64,000 nt of DNA from VRUE01 sp963728835 (GTDB lineage Bacteria; Actinomycetota; Thermoleophilia; Solirubrobacterales; 70-9): positions 1 through 64,000 of the forward strand of contig CAVSKZ010000002.1 in the NCBI GenBank assembly GCA_963728835.1, given 5' to 3'. The notes under the pieces are model-generated. The model was not told where the DNA came from. It made no database searches and saw only the letters and a list, made by a program, of their open reading frames with translations. Within the stretch, counting starts at the first letter, position 1. The number at the start of each line of letters is the position of its first letter. A program made the translations under genes and the position numbers. Below, piece by piece: positions 10,401 through 21,049 of the stretch.

Positions 10401-11710
10401 TCGCCGAGTCGGTGCTGACCGAGGTCGCATACTGGGAGGCGATCGTCGGCGGCACCGCGGGGGGCGGGCAGATCGTCGGATCCGGCGGCGGGCCGTAGAG
10501 CTTGACGTAGCTGTCGTAGTAGGTGTAGCTGGACACGAAGAGGTCCGAGCCCTCGATCCCGCAGGCAGAGCTGGTGGCGAGGCCAAAGGTCCCTTCCCCG
10601 ACAGTTCCGTAGTTGCCCGGGTACTCGCCTTCGAACAGGGTCGCGACCTTTTCGCCGGAGGAGTTGAACTCGAGGACCCTCGTTTCGTGGGTGCGAGGAT
10701 CGTTCGAGTTGAACACGACTTGGTCGTCGAACACGTAGAGGTTGCCGGCGACATCGGCGGCGAGGGCGCTCGGCCGGTCGACTTCGATCGTGTCGAGAAC
10801 CGCGCCGGTGTCGGGGTCAAGGCGGTAGACGCTCGGCTGCCTCTCCACTTGGAAAAAGCCGGTTTTGGTGCCCAGGTAGCCGAAGTACAGGTCGCCGCTC
10901 GAGGGGTCGAACGCCAGGGAGCCGGCCGAGCCCGGTTCGGGCAGCGCGGAGCTGGGCTTTGAAGACCCCCGAAGCGTCAAACTTCTGGATCCTCTCCTGA
11001 TCGCCGACGAAGACCGTCTCGGGCAGACCCGGGCCTATCGCGATGAAGCTGCCTGCGAAACCCCAGGTGCCGAACTGGCCTTCCCCTGGCCCGGGGTTGC
11101 CGGCGATGCCGATCCCGCAGGTGTCCCCGGAGGCGGCGGTGCAGAGGTCGGCATTCGTGGTCTTGTTGACTTCGCCGCCGAACATCAGATCGAAGCCGAC
11201 CGCTTCGTCGGGATCCTCGGGCACGCTGAACTTCTGCACGCGACGGTTGCCTGGGTCGACGACGTAGACGGCTCCCTCCGAGCCGACCGCCAGGCCTCCT
11301 CCTCCCCCCCCGAACTGCCCCGGGCCGTCTCCGGTCAGGCCCTCTTGGCAGCCGCTTTGCGCGGTGCAGGTCTGCAACTCGGCCGAGCCGTCCCGCACGC
11401 CCCAGCCCCAGGCCCGGACGAAGGTGCCCCAGGCGTCGAACTCGTCGATTCTCCTGTTCCCGACCTCCTGGACGAAGAGGTGGCCGGTCGCCGGATCGGT
11501 GGCCAGCGTGAGAGGGATGTTGGTTTCGCCGGCCTCGTCGCCGCATCCGTTGCCCACTTTCACTGGGTCCCCGCAGTTCTGGCCGAACTTGGCCAGAAGC
11601 GGGGGGTCGGCGGCGAGGGCGGGGGTGGCGGTGAGGGTTAGGGCGAGGGCGGCGAGGAGGACAAGGAGGCCCAAGCGACGCTTGGGTGTAGTGCCGGCTG
11701 TGTGGGTCAT
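7489..11710 (-). CDS. Secreted NHL/beta-propeller protein A (frameshifted)
   Basis: This is an exported protein of about 1407 residues. The ATG at 11710 follows GGGGAGAGAG and gives a signal peptide ending PALA. In order the sequence shows NHL-type repeats (VVDPGNRRVQKFS, FVGDQERIQKFD), a fibronectin-like segment (NPHFWPDTRYYVQYG through YHYRFVA), a conserved CPNQAFRTGASQRLPDCRAYE motif region, and a second propeller of SRVYFVS/HLAFTSTRS blades. Into the second propeller are inserted two repeats of the type AVGQEITGSGIPAGTTITKV. It ends with a basic tail containing CAKGKVRRRGRCV. One extra G near 10950 breaks the frame after FKAQL; the paralogous copy at 15768 lacks it and reads through. The stop overlaps the next gene (ATGA). 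A surface-exposed role is inferred. Confidence 0.7.
10019..11638. repeat. 1.62-kb direct repeat, copy 1 (partner 14834-16451)
   Basis: This 1620-bp block matches 14834-16451 (1618 bp) in the same orientation. It covers the signal-peptide region, the NHL repeats and the fibronectin-like segment of propeller gene A. Reading both copies side by side, I find only two differences: one extra G near 10950 and one extra C in the C run near 11305-11312. Both are single-base indels in coding sequence. The flanks diverge abruptly at both ends. Confidence 0.9.
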
Positions 11711-11733
11711 CGTCGCTCTCTCTCCCCGGCTCG

Positions 11734-14700
11734 TCATTTGAATTCCGCTTTCACTTCGGCGACGGCACTGACCGTCGCTTCGCAGCCGCCTGTCCCCGAG
11801 CAGCCGCCGCCGCTCCAGCCGGCAAAGGCAGAGCCTTTGCCGGGAGTAGCTGTGAGGGTGATCAGATCTTCTTGGTAGAAAGAGGAGACTTGGGCGCTGC
11901 AGGTGAGGCCGCAGTTGATCCCGGCGGGGTCGCTCTTGACCGTGCCGGCTCCTCCGCCGCTCTTCGTCAGGGCGAGGGCGTGCTTGGGCACTTCGGCGAA
12001 GAGGGCGCCGACCTCGTGGTCTTCGCCCATGGTCAGTTCGCAGGTGCCGGTGCCCGAGCAGTCGCCCGTCCATTCGGCGAGGGCGAAGCGCTTGGAGGGA
12101 ACCGCTTTCAGCATGACTTTGGTGCCTTCGAGGAAGGCGGCGGTCGTCTCAGGGCAGTTGGCCAGGCAGAGGATGCCGCCGGGGGAGCTCTGGACCTTGC
12201 CCAGGCCCGGAGCCTTGGTCACGCTCAGCTCGTTGGTGGTGGCGAAGACCGCGGTGACCGTCTTGGCTTTGTCCATCGTCACCGTGCACTGGCGGCCGTT
12301 GACGCCGCCGGAGTCGCAGCGCTTCCAGCTGTAGAAGGCGGAGCCCGGGGCCGAGGTGGCCGTGAGGGTGACTTTGGTGCCGACTTCGAAATCATCGCTA
12401 CAGAAGGGCGAACAGCTGATCGCCCCTTTGTCGCTGGTGACCGTGCCCGTGCCGCCGCCTTCGGTGGCGAGGGTCAGTTTGTGGGTGGGGGCGCCGGCTT
12501 CTTTGGCGAAGCCGGCGGTCACTTCCCTGGCTTCTGACATCGTCACTTCGCAGGGGCCTTTGCCCGTGCAAGGGCCCGAGAAGCCCTCGAAGGTGGAGCC
12601 AGGGTCGGCTATGGCGGTGAGGGTGACCTCTTCGCCCTCCGGGAAGGAGGCCGTGCAGTTGACCCCGCAGTCGATCCCGGCTGGTTCGCTGGTGACTTTG
12701 CCGGTTCCGGTGCCCGTCCTTTGGACTGTGAGGACGTGTTTGACGACATCGGCTGTGAAGCCGCCGTTAACTCTCGCGTCGTAGAGGTCCGCTTCGCCTG
12801 GGTCTTTGGCGAGCAGGCTCTCGCCGGTCTGGATGAAGACGTCGTCGCCCTCGGGGGAGGAATCGAGGAACTCAGAGTCAGAGGCCGCTTTGCCCGAGGA
12901 GATCAGGCTGACGCAGCCGCCGTTGGGGGGGCTGAAGGCGGGTTTGCCTTCTTCGCAGTCCCCGGTTCCGGCCTTCTCCCACTCATAGACGTCGGCTTTG
13001 CCGTTGGTGTCTTGGGGCAGCAGTGAGGTGTAGCTGTCGAAGAAGAGGCGGGCGCCGTCGGCTGAGAACGGGCGGCCTGCATAGAGCGAGGTCTGGGCGG
13101 TGGGGATCAGGGCTCCTGCGTTCAGGCCCCCCACTGCGCGGCCTTCGGGACGGGCGCCCGAGCGGGTACAGGAGATGCAATCGAGATCTTTGCCCGCCGC
13201 GTCGTAGCGGTAGATCTCGGCGGTCTCTTTGCCGCTTTCGGCGTCGGTGTTGTCATAGCCGGAGACGGCCTGGGCGAGGGCGGCGCTGTCTGAGAGGAAG
13301 GCGAGGACCTGGCCGTCGGCGGTTGCCCGGGCGGTGTGCAGGTTCGGGCGCGGGTTGACCGGGGAGAGCTGGACGGCTCCTGCTTCGGCGTCCCTTGCCG
13401 AGAGGGTGGCGATGAACTCGAAGCCGCCGCCTTCGGCCAGGTAGAGGTTGGGCTCACCTGCGGCGCCTTTGCCGCCTAGGGCTTCGGTGGAGAGCAGGTA
13501 GACGCGCGAGAGATCGGCGCTCTGACCGAGGACGCCCCTGACCTTGGAGGCGAGCAGGGTCGCTTTGGCTGTGGCGGCGTCGTAGCGGTAGAGGTCTTCG
13601 CCTTCGCCGAAGAGGGCCGCCGAGCCGTCGGGGGAGGCGGCCCAGAAGCGGGCGCTCGTGCCAGAGGAGACCGCAAACGTGCAGGCTTTGGTCGCCGCTT
13701 CGGTGCAGGAGCTGGTCGCCGAGAGCGGGGTCGCTTTCTTTGTTTCGGTGGCCAGGGCGGAGAGGGTGAGGGTGCCGGCGCCGAGGGTGGCGATCGTCGT
13801 CCCGGGGGCGATGCCCCCGGCGAATGCCGAGACTTCCTGGCCGACCGCGAAGGCGCCGCTGGCGGTAGTCACGCCGGAGACGACTGCCGAAGCGACTCCG
13901 CTCAGTTCGACCTGTCCCGCGGCAGTCGCCGCGAGTGAGATTTTGATCGAGGTGGCTTTGACTTCGGTCACGGTCGTCCCCGCAGGGATGCCGGTGCCGG
14001 AGATCGCCTGCCCGACGCTGAAGGGGTCGCCTTCGGTTTCGACTCCGGAGATCGTTTTGGAGCTTTTGGCCAGCGTGCCGATGCCTTTCACCGGGCCGAC
14101 GAGGCTGCCGGTGCCGGTCGCGGTGCCTTTGAGACGGGCGCTCTCCGGCTGGTCGGGATTTAGGCGCAGGTAGAGGGGTCCTGCCCCCGATTCGGGTCCG
14201 GTCGCGCTCCAGTAGACGTGAGAGGCGTCGGTGGAGACCGCGCCCGCAAGAGTCGCACTGTGCGCCAGGTCGGCGGGGTCGCTGGCGGCGCCCACCGTGT
14301 TCCAGAGCGAGCTCGGGGTCTGGTCGGGCAGGACGCTGACCAGGGTCAGTTTGCCTTCCTTGCAGTCGTAGAGCTGGCGCTTTTGCCCCGCTTCCCCGCC
14401 CGAGGGAGCGGCGTTGGGGGTGAGCTTGTCGGGGGCGGCGAAGATCGCCTCGTGGCTGCCGTCGGAGGCCGTGCCCTGAACCTGGGGTGCGTATTCACCC
14501 GCCGCAGCACTCGGCGGTTTTGCCGTGGTACAGGCTTCATGGGAGCCACTTCCGTTGTCGCGGCGGTAGAGGTTGTCATAGCCGGCAATGGCGCCCGCGG
14601 CGAGGACCGGTTCTGCGGTGCTCGAGAGCCAGCCCTCTTTCAGATCCTCCGCGAAGGCGGCAAAGCTCGCTTCGGCAGGCGGAGAGATCGATTCCTGACT

Positions 14701-16523
14701 CCAGCCTTCGGCGCCGCGGGAAGCCAGGTGCTGGGTGTGTGTGGCGCCTTTGGCGGTATAGGTGAACGAGTCGCCGAAGGTGGAGCCCTGGTCGAGGCGC
14801 TCGCCCTGTGCGACTGCGACATCCTGCCCTGCTTTGTCCACCGGGCTGACCATCTCGTAGGCCCGGCAGTCGGGCAGCCTCTGCGAGGCGCCGGTGCGGA
14901 AGGCCTGGTTGGGACAGTCGGCTTTCGGCGCCGCCGGAAGGGGGAAGGTGGCGAAGGCCTTTTCGGAGCCGAAGGTGGGCCCCCCGCCCCCGCTCTGGGC
15001 GACGAAGCGATAGTGGTAGGCGGTGTTCGGCTCGAGGCCCTGGAGCAGGACGCCGGCCGTGGTGATGTCCTGGCTTGTGGTCGCCGAGGTCAGTTTGGAC
15101 CCCGGCGGCGCCGGCGCCTCCCCGGTGCAGCCCCCTTCGGAGCATTTCCCCGTCCCGTACTGCACGTAGTAGCGGGTGTCGGGCCAGAAGTGTGGATTAA
15201 CCTGGGCCTTCAACGTCGCCGAGTCGGTGCTGACCGAGGTCGCATACTGGGAGGCGATCGTCGGCGGCACCGCGGGGGGCGGGCAGATCGTCGGATCCGG
15301 CGGCGGGCCGTAGAGCTTGACGTAGCTGTCGTAGTAGGTGTAGCTGGACACGAAGAGGTCCGAGCCCTCGATCCCGCAGGCAGAGCTGGTGGCGAGGCCA
15401 AAGGTCCCTTCCCCGACAGTTCCGTAGTTGCCCGGGTACTCGCCTTCGAACAGGGTCGCGACCTTTTCGCCGGAGGAGTTGAACTCGAGGACCCTCGTTT
15501 CGTGGGTGCGAGGATCGTTCGAGTTGAACACGACTTGGTCGTCGAACACGTAGAGGTTGCCGGCGACATCGGCGGCGAGGGCGCTCGGCCGGTCGACTTC
15601 GATCGTGTCGAGAACCGCGCCGGTGTCGGGGTCAAGGCGGTAGACGCTCGGCTGCCTCTCCACTTGGAAAAAGCCGGTTTTGGTGCCCAGGTAGCCGAAG
15701 TACAGGTCGCCGCTCGAGGGGTCGAACGCCAGGGAGCCGGCCGAGCCCGGTTCGGGCAGCGCGAGCTGGGCTTTGAAGACCCCCGAAGCGTCAAACTTCT
15801 GGATCCTCTCCTGATCGCCGACGAAGACCGTCTCGGGCAGACCCGGGCCTATCGCGATGAAGCTGCCTGCGAAACCCCAGGTGCCGAACTGGCCTTCCCC
15901 TGGCCCGGGGTTGCCGGCGATGCCGATCCCGCAGGTGTCCCCGGAGGCGGCGGTGCAGAGGTCGGCATTCGTGGTCTTGTTGACTTCGCCGCCGAACATC
16001 AGATCGAAGCCGACCGCTTCGTCGGGATCCTCGGGCACGCTGAACTTCTGCACGCGACGGTTGCCTGGGTCGACGACGTAGACGGCTCCCTCCGAGCCGA
16101 CCGCCAGGCCTCCTCCTCCCCCCCGAACTGCCCCGGGCCGTCTCCGGTCAGGCCCTCTTGGCAGCCGCTTTGCGCGGTGCAGGTCTGCAACTCGGCCGAG
16201 CCGTCCCGCACGCCCCAGCCCCAGGCCCGGACGAAGGTGCCCCAGGCGTCGAACTCGTCGATTCTCCTGTTCCCGACCTCCTGGACGAAGAGGTGGCCGG
16301 TCGCCGGATCGGTGGCCAGCGTGAGAGGGATGTTGGTTTCGCCGGCCTCGTCGCCGCATCCGTTGCCCACTTTCACTGGGTCCCCGCAGTTCTGGCCGAA
16401 CTTGGCCAGAAGCGGGGGGTCGGCGGCGAGGGCGGGGGTGGCGGTGAGGGTCAAAAGGGTGGCGCACAGCGCCCCGATCCAGGCTCCATGTCCCTTTGTC
16501 CCGTTGCGTCCCATCACTCCCAT
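11734..16523 (-). CDS. Secreted NHL/beta-propeller protein B with InlB B-repeats (frameshifted)
   Basis: This exported protein of about 1597 residues is a paralogue of protein A. The ATG at 16523 follows AGAGG at 7 nt spacing and gives MGVMGRNGTKGHGAWIGALC through PALA. NHL repeats, a fibronectin-like segment and a second propeller with two AVGQE...GTT insertions follow. The last 330 residues are four divergent InlB-type B repeats (KHVLTVQRTGTGTGKV, THKLTLATEGGGTGTV, NELSVTKAPGLGKV, KHALALTKSGGGAGTV), ending KAEFK. This replaces the basic tail of proteins A and C. A C run near 16118-16124 has seven C where copy A has eight, which breaks the frame early in the NHL region. Divergent InlB repeats occur in bacterial surface proteins, so surface display is likely. 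Confidence 0.7.
14834..16451. repeat. 1.62-kb direct repeat, copy 2 (partner 10019-11638)
   Basis: This is the second copy of the block, within propeller gene B. It has seven C in the run near 16118 (copy 1 has eight) and lacks the extra G found in copy 1 near 10950. Each copy is therefore frameshifted at a different place, and each keeps the intact reading at the site where the other is broken. Confidence 0.9.
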
Positions 16524-16602
16524 AACTCCGCCTCTCCCTGTAGGCACTTCAAGTCTTTGTCCGCTGCCTCTCCCCCAGAGGCGGTACCGCTGCGGCGGGG
16601 CC

Positions 16603-16629
16603 GCCACCGGGGCCATTGGCCCCGGTGGC
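16603..16629. promoter_or_regulatory. Conserved intergenic hairpin, cassette 1
   Basis: A 10-bp perfect stem (GCCACCGGGG with CCCCGGTGGC) has a 7-nt loop. It lies between the B-repeat gene (stop at 16679) and propeller gene B (start at 16523). The equivalent position in cassette 2 (25639-25665) has a similar stem with a different loop. No T run follows on the minus strand, so it is either a weak terminator, a processing site or an attenuator. Confidence 0.55.
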
Positions 16630-16678
16630 TTTGCCTTTGCCGTGCTTCTTGCTGCGTTACTCGTGCTTCGTTACCTCG

Positions 16679-17902
16679 CTATTTGAATTCCGCCGTGACG
16701 GATTTGGCTGCGCTCATCGTCACCGTGCAGGTGCCAGTGCCCGAGCAGCCCGATCCCGACCAGCCGCCGAAGGCCGAGCCCTTGCCCGGGGTGGCGGTCA
16801 GTTCGACCACCGTGCCCTGGAAGTAGGCAGCTGCCATCGAGGAGCAGGTGGCGCCGCAGTTGATGCCAGCGACGTTTGACTTCGCGGTGCCGTTGCCGCC
16901 ACCGCTCTTGGTCACGGTCAGAAGGTGCTGGGCGACCGGAGTGAATTTGGCCCCGACCGTCTTGTCTGAGCCGAGGGAGCCGAGCGAGCAGGTCAGGCTG
17001 GAGCCCGAGCAGTCGCCGGTCCATTCGGTGAAGACGTAGTTTTTGGTCGGTGCCGCGCTCAGGGTGACCGAGGTGCCTTCCTTGAAGGCGGCCGTGGTCG
17101 AGGCGCAGTTGCTCAGGCAGAGGACTCCGCCCGGGGAGCTGCTCACCTTGCCGAGGCCGGTGCCTACGCGGTTGACAGTGACGTCATAGGCCGTGAGGAA
17201 CTTGGCGCTGACGGTTTTCGCAACGTCCATCGTCACCGTGCACTGGCGACCATTGACCCCGCCTTTTTCGCAGCCTTTCCAGCTGACGAAGGTGGAGCCC
17301 GCCGAGGGCGAGGCGGTCAGGGTGACTTTTTGGTTGGTTTCGAAGGAGGCTTTGCAGGTCGCTCCGCATTCGATCCCCGCGGGGTTGGAGGCGACGGTGC
17401 CTGCGCCGGTGCCTTCCTTGACTACGGTGAGCTCGGGGCCTTCGGGGCCACCTTCGCAGCCGCCTTCGGTTTCGCATTCGAAGATGACGGTTACTGCAAC
17501 CGGCGAATTGGATTCTTCGGCGTTACCGGCTATGCAGTTTTCTAGATATACACCAGGTAGGGATTCGCATTCCCCGAGGAACGTGCCTTCTTCCAGAATC
17601 CAAGCGGCGAGTTTGGAGCCGGGGTCGGGGTGGGCAGTCAGGTAGACCCCTTCGAAGCCTTCTTCCTGATCCATTTCGTTTTGACAAACCCCCGTCGGTG
17701 GGCCCGGCGTTTCGTAGATGCATTCGATCGGGGGAGTGCCTGCGAAGATGCCTCCGAGTTCTTCCCAGCCGCCGACGCTCTCGACTTCCCCGCTGCCGTC
17801 GCCTTCGACGTTCAGCGTGAAGGTTCCGGCCGCAAACGCCTGTGCCGCCGGAATGAGCAGCAAGGCCCCCATCGCGGCGAGCAAGATTGTTAGTCGTCTC
17901 AC
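16679..17902 (-). CDS. Secreted InlB B-repeat protein, cassette 1
   Basis: The protein has 407 residues. The GTG at 17902 is preceded by AAGGAG, and MRRLTILLAAMGALLLIP through AFA is a signal peptide. A variable N-terminal 150 residues with several cysteines (CIYETPGPPTGVC, CESLPGVYLENC) precedes three divergent InlB-type B repeats of about 80 residues, each with the G-x-G-x-V...C...C...W-x-G-x-C pattern, ending VTAEFK. Its paralogue is 25710-26921, whose repeats are nearly identical while the N-terminal part differs. This is the first gene of cassette 1, after a 279-bp upstream region. An adhesive or wall-associated role is inferred from the repeat type; no sortase signal is present. Confidence 0.78.
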   Translation of the reverse strand: MRRLTILLAAMGALLLIPAAQAFAAGTFTLNVEGDGSGEVESVGGWEELGGIFAGTPPIECIYETPGPPTGVCQNEMDQEEGFEGVYLTAHPDPGSKLAAWILEEGTFLGECESLPGVYLENCIAGNAEESNSPVAVTVIFECETEGGCEGGPEGPELTVVKEGTGAGTVASNPAGIECGATCKASFETNQKVTLTASPSAGSTFVSWKGCEKGGVNGRQCTVTMDVAKTVSAKFLTAYDVTVNRVGTGLGKVSSSPGGVLCLSNCASTTAAFKEGTSVTLSAAPTKNYVFTEWTGDCSGSSLTCSLGSLGSDKTVGAKFTPVAQHLLTVTKSGGGNGTAKSNVAGINCGATCSSMAAAYFQGTVVELTATPGKGSAFGGWSGSGCSGTGTCTVTMSAAKSVTAEFK

Positions 17903-18000
17903 TTAGCTCTCTCCTTGTTCTTCGAGCCCCTGCCGAGCCGCTTCCCTGCGGCCCTAGGCAACTCGGTTTCCCTGTTGGTGTCTCCCGCCGCCTTCCCAGG

Positions 18001-18090
18001 CAGCTTTAAAACAAGATGTACATGAAACTGCCTGGATTGAAACATCTATCGTTCAGACCGTCAAGGAAAGGCCCGTGCTCTCAATCACGG
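18001..18090 (-). promoter_or_regulatory. Conserved upstream region of cassette 1
   Basis: The minus strand here contains CACGGG..TTTCCTTGACG, seven variable bases, then ACGATAG. Further on comes ATGTACAT and AAGCTGCCTGGGAAGG. The same elements in the same order and spacing lie upstream of cassette 2 (27005-27100), although the rest of the DNA has diverged. TTGACG could be a -35 box, but no good -10 lies at 17 nt, so the sigma factor cannot be assigned. Confidence 0.5.
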
Positions 18091-18181
18091 CAGGAAGAAC
18101 CCTGATCCGCACGGAAAGGGCTCAAGAATGAGAAATGCGCCTGGGTACCAGCCCGGTATTCGGCCCCAGGTTTAGGGGATT

Positions 18182-21049
18182 TCAGGGGTGGCGCAGCGCT
18201 GCCCTCTTGCCCTGGCGCTTGGCCTTGCCTTTGCCTTTGCCTTTGGCCTTCTTGCCCTTCTTCTTGCACTTCGCCTTCAGTACCGGCTTGGAGGTGTAGG
18301 TCTTGCCGTTCTGGCCGGTGAAGGTGACATCGGCGCGGTTCTTTCTCTTGCAGAGGTTGACCGAGTTGACGAAGAGGCCCTTCTGCCCGCCGGCCAGCTC
18401 GATGTCGAAGGAGGTCACCGGCGCGTCTGGGGCCGAGGCGAAGGTGTTCCTGAGACGGCCGTTGACGGAGTCGACGAAGCCGACCAGGTTGAAGTCGACC
18501 TGGGAGTTGGAGAGAGCCACGACCAAGTCGGGCAGGTCGCGTTCGCCGCCGTTGGCGCGCAGGAGGACCGGACCGGTCAAAGGCTCACCGAGGATCGGGG
18601 TGATCGCGGTGGCTTTGCCGTAGACGGAGCCGGGCGGGCACTCGGAGCCGTTGCCGGCTCCTGCTTTGAACTGGGGCCGGGTGCAGATCGTCTGGAAGTG
18701 GCCCTGTTCGATGAAGGCCGAGCGGGGCAGGACGACCTGGGCGCCCTGGATCCCGGCTTCGCCGATCCCGTTCATCTGCAGGTGGGCTCTGAACTTAGGG
18801 AATGCTCCTCGCTTGGTGCCCCCTATGAGCCTCATCGTCAGCTGCGGCTTGAAGGGCAGGGCGGCGCAGTCGGCTGCCTGGAAGGGGCTGGTGGCCGTGA
18901 AGGGGTTGTCGTCGGCTTGGGAGACGAAGTCAAGACCCGAACCCAGCACGGTGGAGGCCGTAGAGGTTCTGGTGCAGTCGGTCGGGTTGAGGACGAAGTC
19001 GGGCTTGTCCACATATGCCCTGATGTCCCGCAGATGGACCGGGATTCCCTGGATGATGTGGGGAATCGGGTCAGAGCCCGTGGAGTCGATGAAGACTTCG
19101 GCGGTCTCGGGGTTGATCTGGAAGGCCTGCCTGATGACCACGGTGCCGATGTCGAAGGGGCCAACCACTCCGGCGGTGATCGCCACCATCGAGAGGTTGG
19201 AGTCGTTGTAGGGGCCGGCGAGGTAGACCTTGCCGGGGGCGTAGGTGAGCGATGGCCCTACTCCTGCTCCGGCCAGGGTTCTTCCGATCTCACTTGCTGC
19301 GGGGCAGGATGGGCTGTCGAGCTCTTCCTGGCCGCCGTGCGGGCCTGTCCTCGCCTTGGCCGCGGCGATTGCCGCGTCTGGGCAGTAAGGGATCCCCGCC
19401 AGCTTGCCGGTGATCCCCGGCGGCAGCTTGATCGAGAAGCGGGTGATCTCCTGTTCTGCGTCGCTTCTGTACATCCGCAGGTTGAAGGGGGAGAAGCTCC
19501 CTGCGCGGTTGTTGATCGTCCCTGCGATCAGGCCCGGCTTGAGGGGCGGCAGGCCACCTTTGGGGCAGGGGCCTTCGTTTGGGCCGGTGATGACCTCGAA
19601 GGACGAGGTGGAGGTGATGGGCGAGCCTCCCGAGTGGGGGTAGAGCACGGCTTTGACCGTGTGCTCGCCGCAAGCCGATGGGGTCGCCAGCGGGCTGCGC
19701 GTCCCCTCGCGGAAGTGCAGCCTGAAGTGGCTGAAGGGCAGCTGGGGCATGTCTTCGGCAACCGTCGTCAGCTGGCCCGTATCGGGATCGGGGATCACGT
19801 GCAGGGGCTGCTTCACCACGATCCCCAGGTTTCTGTTCTTGATCACCAGGTACATCGCCAAGAGCGAGTCGAAGGGGTTCTCGTAGGGCTTGGCGATGAA
19901 GAGGGAGCCGTTGACGTTTTCGTCCAGGAGCGGCGTCTCCACTTCAGCCGTGCCGATCTTCGACGCGTTGGGGCAGCCCGCCCCCGGTTCGGAGAAGGCC
20001 GTCTCTTTGGCGAGATGGGCTTCGGTGCAGACGTTCAGCCCTTCCGCCAAAGAGGGGTTGGCAGACATCCCCTCGGGCAGGGTGACGACGGCTTTCTCGA
20101 TCTCTGAGTTGGCGAGGCCTTTGGGGTTGAGGATCCCTTCGTCGTCGACGTCGAGGCTGAAGTCGAGGCCAGTGGGGCTGGAGGCCGCCTTGCTCGTCGG
20201 TTCTGCCCCGATCGACGGGCGGAAGCGCAGTTTCGAGCATTCCGAGATCCCCAGCGGGTTGGGCGGCAGCGCGTCGTCGTGGGTGAGCACGGTGCGTTCG
20301 TCGAACACACCCGGGTTCTCCCAGGAGTCGGCCGAGAAGACAGTCGGCTGCGGGCCGCCTTGGCAGCTCGTCGGCATCGTCAGGTAGGGGATTTCCGCCA
20401 TGCTCGGACAGGGACCGTTGCACTCGCGTTCGGAATCGTGCCCCGGGTCGCCGGGCACCCCCCAGATCGTGATGATCGAGCCGTAGACACCGGCGAAATT
20501 GGGGATGTTGCTGCTGGTGGCGATCACGTTGTAGGGAGGGTCGGGGTTGACCCGCAGTTCGATCACGACGGGCACGATCACCGTCCAGAAGCCGAACTTG
20601 ACCGCCACCCCCGGCGGTGGCTCGAGGTTGTAGACGGGCGAGGAGTACGCGGCCCCCGGTTCCAGCACTTCGCTGGTCGTGGTGCCGATCGCCGTCGTGG
20701 GCTTGCAACCCTCGGACGCAGACCCGCCCGGACCTGACTTCATGAAGTCCGATGCCGTGCACTGCGAGACGGCGTTGAGGTTGCCGACCAGTCCGGGGAT
20801 CTGGGTCGCGATCACGTCCTTGATCCCCTCGACCGGGGTCTCGTAGCCGAATTCGGGATTCGGCTGGGTCTTGAAATCGAGCTCGGTCGTCAGCGAGAAC
20901 GGATGCGATCCTGCCGCCAGCCCCGGCGAGCCGTCCGCGTTTTCGAACAGCACGTCCACGTCTTTGAACCCGAAGGTCTCCGCGTGGGCCGGAGCCGCGA
21001 GGACGAGCGCAATCGACGCTGCCGCCAGTGTGCAGAGAAGTCGCCTCAT
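18182..21049 (-). CDS. Large exported protein with basic C-terminal tail, cassette 2
   Basis: The protein has 955 residues. The ATG at 21049 overlaps the stop of propeller gene C (ATGA) and follows GGAGGGCGGGGCG. The signal peptide MRRLLCTLAAASIALVLAAP ends near AHA. The layout is the same as the 949-residue paralogue at 4643-7492: a diverged N-terminal third, then a strongly conserved remainder, and a polybasic C-terminus after KAKCKKKGKKAKGKGKGK. Several DNA blocks are identical to the paralogue, including 238 bp (19318-19555 against 5770-6007), which points to gene conversion. I do not recognise a catalytic motif. It is always encoded directly after a propeller gene, which suggests a joint function outside the cell. 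Confidence 0.75.
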   Translation of the reverse strand: MRRLLCTLAAASIALVLAAPAHAETFGFKDVDVLFENADGSPGLAAGSHPFSLTTELDFKTQPNPEFGYETPVEGIKDVIATQIPGLVGNLNAVSQCTASDFMKSGPGGSASEGCKPTTAIGTTTSEVLEPGAAYSSPVYNLEPPPGVAVKFGFWTVIVPVVIELRVNPDPPYNVIATSSNIPNFAGVYGSIITIWGVPGDPGHDSERECNGPCPSMAEIPYLTMPTSCQGGPQPTVFSADSWENPGVFDERTVLTHDDALPPNPLGISECSKLRFRPSIGAEPTSKAASSPTGLDFSLDVDDEGILNPKGLANSEIEKAVVTLPEGMSANPSLAEGLNVCTEAHLAKETAFSEPGAGCPNASKIGTAEVETPLLDENVNGSLFIAKPYENPFDSLLAMYLVIKNRNLGIVVKQPLHVIPDPDTGQLTTVAEDMPQLPFSHFRLHFREGTRSPLATPSACGEHTVKAVLYPHSGGSPITSTSSFEVITGPNEGPCPKGGLPPLKPGLIAGTINNRAGSFSPFNLRMYRSDAEQEITRFSIKLPPGITGKLAGIPYCPDAAIAAAKARTGPHGGQEELDSPSCPAASEIGRTLAGAGVGPSLTYAPGKVYLAGPYNDSNLSMVAITAGVVGPFDIGTVVIRQAFQINPETAEVFIDSTGSDPIPHIIQGIPVHLRDIRAYVDKPDFVLNPTDCTRTSTASTVLGSGLDFVSQADDNPFTATSPFQAADCAALPFKPQLTMRLIGGTKRGAFPKFRAHLQMNGIGEAGIQGAQVVLPRSAFIEQGHFQTICTRPQFKAGAGNGSECPPGSVYGKATAITPILGEPLTGPVLLRANGGERDLPDLVVALSNSQVDFNLVGFVDSVNGRLRNTFASAPDAPVTSFDIELAGGQKGLFVNSVNLCKRKNRADVTFTGQNGKTYTSKPVLKAKCKKKGKKAKGKGKGKAKRQGKRAALRHP

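Noticed and set aside
10019..16451. The 1.6-kb direct repeat as an insertion sequence or transposon.
   Set aside because: It lies inside coding sequence of paralogous genes, has no terminal inverted repeats and encodes no transposase. Gene duplication with conversion explains it.
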